From positions 434,001 through 498,000 of the forward strand of contig CAVQEZ010000005.1 in the NCBI GenBank assembly GCA_963711635.1: a stretch of DNA of 64,000 nucleotides, in the 5' to 3' direction. The notes under the pieces are model-generated. The model searched no databases. It was not told the DNA's origin and worked only from the letters and a program-made list of their open reading frames with translations. Numbering within the stretch: the stretch's first letter is position 1; the number at the start of each line of letters is the position of its first letter. Position numbers and translations under genes: made by a program. This DNA is from CADEED01 sp963711635. Lineage in GTDB: Bacteria > Pseudomonadota > Gammaproteobacteria > Steroidobacterales > Steroidobacteraceae. Positions 16,892 through 25,000 of this stretch are shown one piece after another.

Positions 16892-18257
16892 ATGCGAAGC
16901 GGCCGGTCGAGTCGCCGTGGGTCGCAATCTGCTGCGTTCCCATCGCATCCGCCATGCTGAGGAACAGATTCGTGATGGGCTGTTCCTTGGCCTTCACGTA
17001 GCGGCCGGGCTGGAACGCGCCGCCACCGGCGCCGGCGAGCAGCACCGGCAGGTTGACGTGTGTATGGCGATTGCCATCGGCATTGCCCGAGCCGTACAGG
17101 ATCATCGAATGATCCAGCAGCGACTTGCCGTCCACGTCCTGCGTCGACTGCATTTTCTCGAGGAACGCCGACAGGCGCTGCACGTACCAGCGGTCGATGA
17201 GCTTCACCTTCTCCATGATCTCGGCGCTGTTCTTGTGATGCGTGAGATCGTGGTGCCCGGAGGAGATGCCGATGTCGTTGAAGGGACGATTGCTGCCTTC
17301 GCGCGCCAGCAGCAACGTGGCCACGCGCGTCGAGTCGGTCTGGAACGCCAGGTGCAGCATGTCGAACATCAGCGCGACATGCTCCTCGTAACTCGCGGGC
17401 ACGCCGGCAGGCGCATCGAGATCCGGATTCGCCACCGGCATGCTCTTGGCAATGGCGATGCGCTGCTCGATCTCGCGCACACTGGTCAGATACTGGTCGA
17501 GCTTCTGCCTGTCGCGGCCGTCGAGACGGGTGTTCAGCGACTTCGCATCGTCCATCACGTAATCGAGGATGGAGTGCTGCTCATATTCGCGGCGCTTGAG
17601 ATTCGCGACGCGTTCATTGCGCGGCCCGTCGCCGAACAGCCGCTCGAAGGCGAACTGCGGATTGTGTTCGGGCGCCAGCGGTTGGTTGGACGACTGCCAG
17701 GCGAGGTTGTATTCGTAGGCGCAGGCATAGCCCGAATCGCATTCACCGGACTTGCGCACCACGTCGCAGGTGAGTTCCAGCGAGGCGAAACGGGTCTGGT
17801 GGCCGATCTGGCTGGCAACCACCTGGTCGATGGAAACCCCGGCCTTGATGTCCGAGCCCGCCGTCTTCTTGATGCGCACACCGGTGAGAAAAGTGCCGCC
17901 CGCGCGCGCATGATCGCCGGCGCCGTCGGGACCGGGATCCGCGGACACATCCGTGAGACCGGAGATCACCTGCAGCTGATTGCGGACCTTGGCCAGTGGC
18001 GCCAGCGTCGGCGAGAGCTCGAAATCCGCGCCGCCGTCGCCGGATGGCCACCAGGCCGCGGGGATGGCGCCGTTCGGCACGTAAACGAAAGCCATGCGCG
18101 TGGGCGCCGCCTTCTTCGCCACCGCCTTCGCGAAGGCCGGGCTGGCCGACAGCAGCGTGGGCAGCGTGATGCAGGCACCGAGTCCGCGCAGCACCTGGCG
18201 GCGCGAGAGGCTCTGGTGACGTTCGAAAGCGATATTCCGTTTGCCGTGTTTGCTCAT
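16890..18257 (-). CDS. DUF1552 secreted protein with twin-arginine signal
   Basis: The product (455 aa) belongs to DUF1552, proteins usually encoded with DUF1592-type cytochromes. The N-terminus has SRRQVLRGLGACITLPTLL, a twin-arginine (Tat) signal, so a folded or cofactor-bearing protein is probably exported. Conserved segments include AFVYVPNGAIPAAWWP, ISGLTDVSAD, HARAGGTFLTGV, SIDQVVA, SSGHHDLTHHK and LLDHSMILYGSGNADGNRHTHVNLPVLLAG. The fold resembles the sulfatase-like DUF1501 group. It starts 1 nt after the stop of the DUF1592 gene, so the two form an operon. The physiological substrate is unknown. Its TAA stop overlaps a palindromic repeat. Confidence 0.92.
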   Translation of the reverse strand: MSKHGKRNIAFERHQSLSRRQVLRGLGACITLPTLLSASPAFAKAVAKKAAPTRMAFVYVPNGAIPAAWWPSGDGGADFELSPTLAPLAKVRNQLQVISGLTDVSADPGPDGAGDHARAGGTFLTGVRIKKTAGSDIKAGVSIDQVVASQIGHQTRFASLELTCDVVRKSGECDSGYACAYEYNLAWQSSNQPLAPEHNPQFAFERLFGDGPRNERVANLKRREYEQHSILDYVMDDAKSLNTRLDGRDRQKLDQYLTSVREIEQRIAIAKSMPVANPDLDAPAGVPASYEEHVALMFDMLHLAFQTDSTRVATLLLAREGSNRPFNDIGISSGHHDLTHHKNSAEIMEKVKLIDRWYVQRLSAFLEKMQSTQDVDGKSLLDHSMILYGSGNADGNRHTHVNLPVLLAGAGGGAFQPGRYVKAKEQPITNLFLSMADAMGTQQIATHGDSTGRFA

Positions 18258-18258
18258 G

Positions 18259-20718
18259 TCAATTCGCCGCGGTGACGGTGGCCTGGGTACGCATCTTCTG
18301 GAACGGGGCGGATTCGACCACCCCCAGCAACAATGCCGAGAATTTCCCGTCATTGTCTTCGAGACGTTTCACGATCTTGTCGATGGTTTCCACGTCGTAG
18401 TACTCGGTGCCGCGTCCGGTTGCGTAGGTCAACAGCTTGGTGCTGATCGTACGGTAGAAATCGGCGCGGTGCCCGGTGACGAGGATACGCTTCAGCTCGC
18501 CCACGCTGCTGAAGGTTTCGCCGGTAATCAGGCTGCCCTCGGCCACGATGGGTTGCTTGCGCTCCGAATCGCGCCACATTCCCACGCCGTTGAAATTCTC
18601 GAAGGCCAGGCCGATGGGATCCATGCGGTTGTGACAGGACCTGCACAGCGGGCTCTCACGATGCAGCTTCAGCACGTCGCGCAACGCCGGTTCCTTGCCA
18701 TGGAATTCACTTTCGCTGGCCTCGAGCGCCGGCACGTTGGCCGGTGGCGGCGGAGGCGGCGTGCCGAGGAAATTCGCCAGCACGAACAGCCCGCGTTTCA
18801 CCGGCGAGGTGCGATCCGGATTGGACGTGACGAGCAGCGCGCTGCCCTGCGTGAGCACGCCGCCGCGCGGATGGCCCGCCGGTAACGTCACTCTGCGCAG
18901 CTCTTTTCCGGTGATACCGAGGATGTCGTAGTACTTGGCCAGCTCTTCGTTCAGAAAGGTGTAATTGCTGTCGATGAATTCGCCGATCGGACGGTCCTCG
19001 CGCATGACGAACGCGAAGTATTGCTCGGTCTCCTGCCGCATGGCCGCGCGGACTTCCTTGGTCAATTCCGGCCTGGACTTGGCGATGGCATCGACCTTGG
19101 CCTTGAGCTCCACGATGGACTTCTCGTCCTGCGCACGGAAGGCTTGCATGAGCCGCTTGCGCAGGGCTTCCTCGCCGGCGTCACGCATGACGATTTCGAA
19201 CGGGTTGCTGGCAATGCCTTCGACGTCACGCGCCTGCAGCCACTGGCCGGTGAAATTCTTCGCCAGGTTGTCGGCGCGCGGATCCGCGAGCATGCGCTTC
19301 ACTTGCGCGTCGACGTTCTTGCGCAGCTCGCCGCGCGCCGCGAGGCCCATGAGCTCGGCGTCGGGCATGGTGGACCACAGGAAATATGACAGTCGCGAGG
19401 CCAGCGAATATTCATCGACCTGCGCGTACCGCACCGTCAGTTCATTCGTCGCCGGCGCCTCGAGACGGAACAGGAAGCGCGGTGAAGCCAGCACCGCGGC
19501 CATGGCATGCGCCACTCCCTCTTCGAAAGTCTTGCCCGGCTGCGTGTACGCCGCCTCGGCCAGCGCCGCGAGTCGCGCGCCCGTGTCCTCATCGGTCAGC
19601 GGCCGGCGATAGGCCTTTTCGGCGAAGGCGCCGAGAATTTGCGCCGCATAGGCTCGCCGCTCCTTGCGGCTTTTGGGCACGGGACGTGGGAAATACTTCT
19701 CGTAGTCCTTGGTCGGGACCCACTGATCCCTCGCCAGCGGCCCCTCGATCGCCATCTTCATGACGAACAGGTCGATGATGGTTTCCTTCTTCGCCTCGGG
19801 CTTCACGGGCTGAACTTCGATCGAGAAGCGGTGCTCGGACGGTTTCCACTGGTGCGTGGATTCGAAGGTGAACGCCTTCTCGTCGAAATAGCCAAACTCC
19901 TGGTTGGCGACTTCTTTTCCGTCCACCTTGAATATGACGCGCGCGCGGCCGGGATCCGGCGTGTAGCTGCCGTTGACCTCGAGGTCGAGCTTTACGCGAT
20001 AGCTGCCGGGCAGGGCGTTCCTGTATGTGGTCGAAACATCGGCCGGCTCGTTGAACACCAGCTGGCGCCGTTCCCACTTGGTGCGCGCGTTCTTTCCTTC
20101 GAAGCTCATGCCCCGCACCAGCGCATCGGCGGGTTTGCGCGGCGCGGTTGGCACCGCGTCGGCAATCACGGCCTGCGCCGCGGACACGTACTTTTCCATG
20201 AGCATGGGCGACATCGTGAGCGCGTCGCCGATGTTGTCGAAGCCGAAGCCCGAATCGTCGGGCGGGAATTCGTGGTCGGTGTTGTAGTCGACGCCGACCA
20301 GGTCGCGCACCGTATTGCGGTACTCCACGCGGTTCAGGCGGCGCACCGTGACGCGGCCGGGATCGGGATTCGCCGGGTCGATGGCGAATACGTCGTACTT
20401 GATCCAGCGCTCCAGTGACTGCTGCTCGGCCGGCGGGAGGCGCGGCTTGCGGTCCGCCGGCATCAGGCCGGCGCGCGTGTTGAGCAGCACGCGCAGCCAC
20501 AGATCGGGTGTCAGGATCTGCGCGTCGGACTCGAGGCGATCGAAGGCCACCTTGCCCTTGTCATAGCCATCGCCATGGCACTCGTAACAGTGCTTCTCGA
20601 GGATGGGCACGATGGTGCCGTGATAGACCTGGATGGGGGTTTTCGCGAGCAGCGTCCCCGGGATTGCCAGCGCGAGCGCAACCACCAGGGGTGCCCTGCG
20701 GATCGCGCGCTTGTTCAA
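18259..20718 (-). CDS. DUF1592-type multidomain secreted c-type cytochrome
   Basis: The TTG start at 20718 is preferred: GAGGTGA lies just upstream and the product then opens with a signal peptide (NKRAIRRAPLVVALALAIPGTLLAK). The domain order is a cytochrome-c region (CYECHG, a CxxCH haem site, near residue 45), DUF1587 (RRLNRVEYRNTVRDLVGVD), a carbohydrate-binding-like beta region, DUF1595/DUF1592 (YRRPLTDEDTGARL; SRLSYFLWSTMPD; AKNFTGQWLQARD), DUF1588 (RTSPVKRGLFVLANFLG; CRSCHNRMDPIGLAFENF, a second CxxCH) and DUF1585 at the end. About 819 aa, normal for the family, which is common in Planctomycetes and some soil bacteria. It is probably a periplasmic redox or polymer-related enzyme acting with the DUF1552 partner. 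Confidence 0.93.
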   Translation of the reverse strand: MNKRAIRRAPLVVALALAIPGTLLAKTPIQVYHGTIVPILEKHCYECHGDGYDKGKVAFDRLESDAQILTPDLWLRVLLNTRAGLMPADRKPRLPPAEQQSLERWIKYDVFAIDPANPDPGRVTVRRLNRVEYRNTVRDLVGVDYNTDHEFPPDDSGFGFDNIGDALTMSPMLMEKYVSAAQAVIADAVPTAPRKPADALVRGMSFEGKNARTKWERRQLVFNEPADVSTTYRNALPGSYRVKLDLEVNGSYTPDPGRARVIFKVDGKEVANQEFGYFDEKAFTFESTHQWKPSEHRFSIEVQPVKPEAKKETIIDLFVMKMAIEGPLARDQWVPTKDYEKYFPRPVPKSRKERRAYAAQILGAFAEKAYRRPLTDEDTGARLAALAEAAYTQPGKTFEEGVAHAMAAVLASPRFLFRLEAPATNELTVRYAQVDEYSLASRLSYFLWSTMPDAELMGLAARGELRKNVDAQVKRMLADPRADNLAKNFTGQWLQARDVEGIASNPFEIVMRDAGEEALRKRLMQAFRAQDEKSIVELKAKVDAIAKSRPELTKEVRAAMRQETEQYFAFVMREDRPIGEFIDSNYTFLNEELAKYYDILGITGKELRRVTLPAGHPRGGVLTQGSALLVTSNPDRTSPVKRGLFVLANFLGTPPPPPPANVPALEASESEFHGKEPALRDVLKLHRESPLCRSCHNRMDPIGLAFENFNGVGMWRDSERKQPIVAEGSLITGETFSSVGELKRILVTGHRADFYRTISTKLLTYATGRGTEYYDVETIDKIVKRLEDNDGKFSALLLGVVESAPFQKMRTQATVTAAN

Positions 20719-20876
20719 GATCACCTCTACGAGCCCCCGATTGCTGCCGTCGAAAAACGCCCCGCATTCTGCTTCTTTTGGCGCCGTCCTACAAAGGTAT
20801 GGCTGGCAAGACTCGCCAGGATTCACCCAATCGTTTATAGATGCCGCCCGCTTCACAAAAAGGCAGGACCCAACAC

Positions 20877-21341
20877 ATGGCCCGCAGACCCTGGATCAGA
20901 TTCTGTTCAGCTGTTTTCGTTCCCGCTGCAATGGCGGTCGCGGTGTACGCGGCCACGCCCAAGGAGGCGCAACACGCGCGCCACGAGCACTACGAGGAGC
21001 TCGGCGATGCATTCAAGGCCGTGCGTGACAATTCGCGCGGCGACAGCCCGAACTGGTCCGCGCTCGAGAAGGCCACGCAGACCGTGGTCGAAGCCTCGAT
21101 CGACCAGCAGCAGTGGTTCGCCAAGGGCACCGGTCCCGAAGCCGGCAAGACGCGCGCACTGCCCGAGATCTGGAGCAAGCCCGACGACTTCACCGCCGCG
21201 CAGAAGATGTTCACCGATCGCGCGCCGAAGTTGTTAGCCGCCGTCAAGGCAAAGGACGCGCCCGGCGTGCAGGCCGCGTTCAAGGAAGTCGGCGGCGCCT
21301 GCAAGAACTGCCACGACACTTTCCGCGCCCCGGAAGAATGA
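20877..21341 (+). CDS. cytochrome c' (class II c-type cytochrome)
   Basis: The start at 20877 gives a signal peptide (MARRPWIRFCSAVFVPAAMAVAVYA). The mature protein is a predicted four-helix bundle. The haem site CKNCH lies close to the C-terminus, as in class II cytochromes, preceded by FKEVGGACKNCHDTFR. Such periplasmic proteins bind haem and may bind NO or CO or transfer electrons. The stop overlaps the ATG of the cytochrome b gene as ATGA, so the two form a small redox operon, divergent from the DUF1592 gene. Confidence 0.93.
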   Translation: MARRPWIRFCSAVFVPAAMAVAVYAATPKEAQHARHEHYEELGDAFKAVRDNSRGDSPNWSALEKATQTVVEASIDQQQWFAKGTGPEAGKTRALPEIWSKPDDFTAAQKMFTDRAPKLLAAVKAKDAPGVQAAFKEVGGACKNCHDTFRAPEE

Positions 21342-22015
21342 TCGACGAATCGCCGGCGCCGTCCCGGACCCGCGTGCGGGTCTGGGACCTGCCGACGCGC
21401 CTGGTCCACTGGCTGCTGGTCGCCGGCGTCGCGCTGTCCTGGTGGACCGGCGAGACCGGCCGTCTCGAGTGGCATCGCTGGAGCGGCTACGCCTTGTTGG
21501 GCCTGGTGACCTTCCGCATCTACTGGGGCTTCTTCGGCAGCTCCACCGCGCGCTTCCGCCAGTTCCTGCGCGGTCCGCGCACCGTGGTCGGATACCTGCG
21601 CGGCACGTGGCCGCCGGCGCCGGGCCACAACCCACTGGGTGCGCTCAGCGTGCTGGCATTGCTCGCGTTGCTGGCCGCGCAGATCGTGCTCGGCCTGTTC
21701 GCCGTGGACGTGGATGGCATCGAGTCGGGGCCGCTGTCGCTGTACGTGAGCTTCGACACCGGCCGCAGCGCGGCGAAATGGCACGGCGCAATATTCGACG
21801 CGCTGCTGTGGCTCATTGCGCTGCACATCGCCGCCGTCGCGTACTACGCCTTCGTGAAACGGCAGAACCTCGGCGCGGCCATGCTGCACGGCGAGCGCGA
21901 GTATCCGCAACCGCTGCCGGCGGTGCAGCACGCTTCCGCGGTGCGCTTCGTCGTAGGAGTCGTCCTCGCCACGCTGCTGTCGTGGCTCGTGGCACGAGCA
22001 TTCCAGTTGATGTAG
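21338..22015 (+). CDS. cytochrome b561 family membrane protein
   Basis: The product (225 aa) has four main hydrophobic helices. Histidines with the spacing of a b561-type dihaem protein are present: RLVHWLLVAGVALSWW (first helix), GRLEWHRWSGYALLG (second helix) and KWHGAIFDALLWLIALHIAAVAYY (third helix, two histidines). It ends with another transmembrane segment. It probably passes electrons between quinol and the cytochrome c' encoded just upstream; this pairing is a common genomic arrangement. Confidence 0.92.
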   Translation: MIDESPAPSRTRVRVWDLPTRLVHWLLVAGVALSWWTGETGRLEWHRWSGYALLGLVTFRIYWGFFGSSTARFRQFLRGPRTVVGYLRGTWPPAPGHNPLGALSVLALLALLAAQIVLGLFAVDVDGIESGPLSLYVSFDTGRSAAKWHGAIFDALLWLIALHIAAVAYYAFVKRQNLGAAMLHGEREYPQPLPAVQHASAVRFVVGVVLATLLSWLVARAFQLM

Positions 22016-22305
22016 ATCAATCTGTTTGCGCCCTGCGAATGGTGAGTAGCTAGACCCTATCTAGTTAGTGGCGGCGCCGCGTGATCACCCCTGGGCACGA
22101 TGGTGCGCGGGCACATGCGCCTCGTGCGTTCCCCTGTTGGACTGCATTACGACGCCAATTTTCCGGGGGACTTTTCTCTCACTTCGCGAAACCTACGTGT
22201 TGACTCCAATGGCGCGAGGAAAAAGGTCTCAGTAGATTGGTGCTCACGCACTCGCAGGATCGAACTCCGGCGGCAGCGGTCCGGGCGGCGACGGTCGAAC
22301 GGCAT
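22016..22305. other. intergenic region with no intact gene
   Basis: No reading frame with family features or ribosome-binding site is seen. It precedes the barrel-protein remnant. Confidence 0.4.
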
Positions 22306-22465
22306 CGAAGTGCCGGGCGCGGTACGTACCACGCTCGGCAATCTGCTGCTCGGCGTCTCCTACAGGTACAACCCCAACTCGACCTTGAATCTCTCTGTGG
22401 GGGTCGGTGTTACGCGCGACACGCCCGATGTGTCGTTCACGCTGCGCGGCCCCATCACGTTCTGA
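22306..22465 (+). pseudogene. C-terminal remnant of an outer-membrane beta-barrel protein
   Basis: The last 50 or so codons read VPGAVRTTLGNLLLGVSYRY and then alternating hydrophobic strands (NLSVGVGVTRDTPDVSFTL) ending in phenylalanine before a TGA. A terminal aromatic residue and alternating strands are the assembly signature of outer-membrane barrels, as in MetA-pathway phenol-degradation-like transporters. The sequence before 22306 does not continue a barrel, so only the tail seems left. It may also be a broken gene extending upstream in other frames. Confidence 0.4.
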
Positions 22466-22603
22466 GATTCACGTCTTCTGACTTGACTCGTAAGTCGCCG
22501 CCCGACTCGTAGGCCAAAGCCGGTTTTTCGATCCGCTGCTTTTCGCCGCGGCGGTGATGCATTGCCTATGTTTGCGCGCACATCACGGCGCTCTACTAGC
22601 ACC

Positions 22604-23155
22604 ATGCATCAAACCAATTACCCCAGGGTCTGCACGGAACGCAGGAACGTGCATGCCCTGGCCGACGGCGAAGTACCACCGGCGGGCGCGCATCTCATCA
22701 CTCCCTGGTTGGGTTTCACGCATCACGGCATCTACGTCGGTGCGGGCAAGGTGGTTCACTACGGCGCGTTGATGTACGACATCATTCGCAAGCCGGTCGA
22801 AGAGGTCACGCTCGACGGTTTCGCCGCAGGCCGGCCGATCTACGTGGTCGAGCACACCGAGGTGTGCTTCGACGCCGCCGAGGTGATTCGCCGGGCGCGC
22901 TCGCGCCTCGGCGAGAAGCGCTACCGCCTGTTCACCAACAACTGCGAGCACTTCGTCGAATGGTGCCTGCACGACATGGCGCGCAGTTTCCAGGCGGAAA
23001 TCGCGCTGGCTTATCCGAGGCTGATGGGCGAGCGCATCGAACAGTCGCTGCTGGGTTTCCTTCGGCGCCTGCTGCAATGGCGTCCGGCGGCGCGCGTGCG
23101 AGCCACGGCGCCGGTGAAGCGGACCCGGGAAGACGAGACTCCCCGACACAGGTAG
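22604..23155 (+). CDS. LRAT-like (NlpC/P60 superfamily) protein
   Basis: The product (183 aa from the ATG at 22604) has the LRAT-like fold. GAHLITPWLGFTHHGIYVG contains the catalytic-type histidine, followed by KVVHYG. LFTNNCEHFVEWC contains the nucleophile cysteine in the NCEHF motif. This circularly permuted papain-like family covers acyltransferases and thiol hydrolases, and bacterial members are mostly uncharacterised. A basic C-terminal tail follows. There is no signal peptide. The GH5-like gene begins 28 bp downstream, so co-transcription is possible. Confidence 0.85.
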   Translation: MHQTNYPRVCTERRNVHALADGEVPPAGAHLITPWLGFTHHGIYVGAGKVVHYGALMYDIIRKPVEEVTLDGFAAGRPIYVVEHTEVCFDAAEVIRRARSRLGEKRYRLFTNNCEHFVEWCLHDMARSFQAEIALAYPRLMGERIEQSLLGFLRRLLQWRPAARVRATAPVKRTREDETPRHR

Positions 23156-23183
23156 TCTTCGCCAGGTCGCGAGGGGAGGTCCC

Positions 23184-24326
23184 GTGTCCTGGCTCAAACA
23201 ATGTTCCGCACTGCTGGTTTTCGCACTGCTTGCACCGCCGCTGCTGGCGGATACGCAGCAATGGCCGGCCGCCAAGGCCAACGCCTGGTATGCGCAGCAT
23301 CGCTGGCTCGTCGGCAGCAACTACATTCCGGCCGATGCCATCAACCAGCTCGAGATGTGGCAGGCGGATACGTTCAATCCCGCGCAGATAGAAAAGGAGC
23401 TGGCCTGGGCCCAGGCCATCGGCATGAACACCATGCGCGTGTTCCTGCACGACCAGTTGTGGCAGCAGGACGCACAGGGCTTCACGCGGCGCATCGAACA
23501 GTTCCTGGCGATCGCACAGCGGCACGGCATCAAGCCGCTGCTGGTGTTCTTCGACTCCTGCTGGGATCCAAATCCGAAGCTCGGACCGCAGCGCCCACCG
23601 ATTCCGGGCGTGCACAATTCGGGCTGGGTGCAGGGCCCGGGCCGCGCGGGACTGGCCGATGCCGCCAACTACCCCAAACTGAAAGCCTACGTGCAGGGCG
23701 TCATCCGCGCTTTTGCCAACGACCAGCGCATTCTCGGCTGGGACTTGTGGAACGAGCCGGACAACGGCGCGGGCGACAAGTCGGAAGGCGAACGTGAAAA
23801 GTGGACTCAGGTCGCCGCACTGCTGCCGCAGGTATACGCGTGGGCGCGCGAGGCCAATCCCTCGCAGCCGCTGACTTCCGGCGTCTGGCACAACGAGGAC
23901 TGGTCGCGCGAGAAGCTCAATCCCATCGAACGCGTGCAGATCGAGCAATCCGACATCGTCACGTTCCACATCTATGACTGGCCGGAAGCGCTGGAGCGGC
24001 GCATCAAACAATTGCAGGCCTACGGCCGGCCCATCCTCTGCACCGAGTACCTGGCGCGCGGCGCCGGTTCGACCTTCGACACCTCACTACCCATCGCACT
24101 TCGCCATGACGTGGGCATGATGAACTGGGGCTTCGTGATCGGGAAGACGCAGACGAATTTCCCCTGGGATTCCTGGCAGCGCCCGTACACGCAGAGCGCG
24201 CCCGTGGTGTGGCATCACGATGTGTTGCACGCCGATGGCAAGCCGTATCGCCAGGCGGAGGTCGACCAGATCCGTGCGTTGACCGCGCAAGCGCAGCAGC
24301 AGTTCGAAAAGAAGCGCCGTAAATAA
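23184..24326 (+). CDS. secreted GH5-like glycoside hydrolase
   Basis: The GTG start at 23184 gives a signal peptide (SWLKQCSALLVFALLAPPLLA). The (beta/alpha)8 barrel shows SNYIPADAINQLEMW, AIGMNTMRVFLHDQLW, LGWDLWNEPDNG (acid/base Glu in WNEP near residue 190) and PILCTEYLARG (nucleophile Glu near residue 284). The pattern is clan GH-A, close to GH5 or related xylanase/cellulase-like families; the exact substrate cannot be read from sequence. About 380 aa. It fits the plant-polymer theme of the window. Confidence 0.87.
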   Translation: MSWLKQCSALLVFALLAPPLLADTQQWPAAKANAWYAQHRWLVGSNYIPADAINQLEMWQADTFNPAQIEKELAWAQAIGMNTMRVFLHDQLWQQDAQGFTRRIEQFLAIAQRHGIKPLLVFFDSCWDPNPKLGPQRPPIPGVHNSGWVQGPGRAGLADAANYPKLKAYVQGVIRAFANDQRILGWDLWNEPDNGAGDKSEGEREKWTQVAALLPQVYAWAREANPSQPLTSGVWHNEDWSREKLNPIERVQIEQSDIVTFHIYDWPEALERRIKQLQAYGRPILCTEYLARGAGSTFDTSLPIALRHDVGMMNWGFVIGKTQTNFPWDSWQRPYTQSAPVVWHHDVLHADGKPYRQAEVDQIRALTAQAQQQFEKKRRK

Positions 24327-24364
24327 GGCGGAACTCGCGCGGCCCGCGGCGGCTCTCATGTCGC

Positions 24365-24949
24365 ATGGTCGCCGCCATGTTGTTAGTCATCGCGCTCGGT
24401 CCCGCGTTCGGGACATTCGGACGCGAGCAGCGGCCGCCACCGCAGCCCTACACCGAGCTGGTGGTGTTGCCCGGCAAGCCACCCATCATGGACAAGGAAC
24501 TGATCGGCGGCTGGGAGCTGGTTTACCGCCTCGATGACGCGCCGCTCGAAGACGGACGTGCGGAGTTGTTAGTCCACCTCTTCCTTCACCTGCACGAGGA
24601 CGGCTCATACGAGCTCAACTACAGCGCACGCTGGGGCGGCATTGCTGGATATGGCGCCCGGATGTTGACCGTGAGCGAGCAGGGCTCGTTCTCACGTTCG
24701 GGCGAGGTGCTGCTGCTCGAGCCTGCACGCACCGTTCGCGCGGAAATTCAGGCCCGGGTGCTGGTCAGTCAGACGCCCATCCCGGATGAGAATCACGTGT
24801 TGATCGTCAGGCGTGATGGGAAATATCTGCACGTGGCAGGTCGCTGCGCGAAGTACCAGATCGACCCGATCTGCCGGGTCACGCCGACCATCTGGTATTC
24901 GATGAGGTCGGAGCTCGGACGCCGCTGGTTGCAGCGTGGAACGCCCTGA
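24365..24949 (+). CDS. hypothetical protein with N-terminal hydrophobic segment
   Basis: The product (194 aa) starts MVAAMLLVIALGPAFGTFG, a possible signal or anchor, and then has a beta-rich body: IGGWELVYRLDDAPLEDG, LFLHLHEDGSYELNYSARWG, VLVSQTPIPDENHVLIVRR and a cysteine pair at CAKYQIDPIC that could form a disulfide. It resembles small lipocalin-like secreted proteins in general shape, but I do not recognise a family. It lies 38 bp after the GH5-like gene on the same strand. Confidence 0.65.
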   Translation: MVAAMLLVIALGPAFGTFGREQRPPPQPYTELVVLPGKPPIMDKELIGGWELVYRLDDAPLEDGRAELLVHLFLHLHEDGSYELNYSARWGGIAGYGARMLTVSEQGSFSRSGEVLLLEPARTVRAEIQARVLVSQTPIPDENHVLIVRRDGKYLHVAGRCAKYQIDPICRVTPTIWYSMRSELGRRWLQRGTP

Positions 24950-24951
24950 AT

Positions 24952-24986
24952 GAAAAAGGGTGGCCGCCCTCGCGGACGGCCACCCT
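24952..24986 (-). terminator. intrinsic terminator after the metallopeptidase gene
   Basis: A 10-bp stem (24957-24966 with 24977-24986) with 10-nt loop is followed on the minus strand by TTTTTCA (24957-24951). It sits 15 bp past the stop of the minus-strand gene at 25001 and is also reached by the convergent plus-strand gene. Confidence 0.75.
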
Positions 24987-25000
24987 CACTCAACTAACAA

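Noticed and set aside
16917..18275. Long plus-strand open frame opposite DUF1552
   Set aside because: Same kind of antisense shadow; the minus-strand product has clear DUF1552 motifs and a Tat signal.
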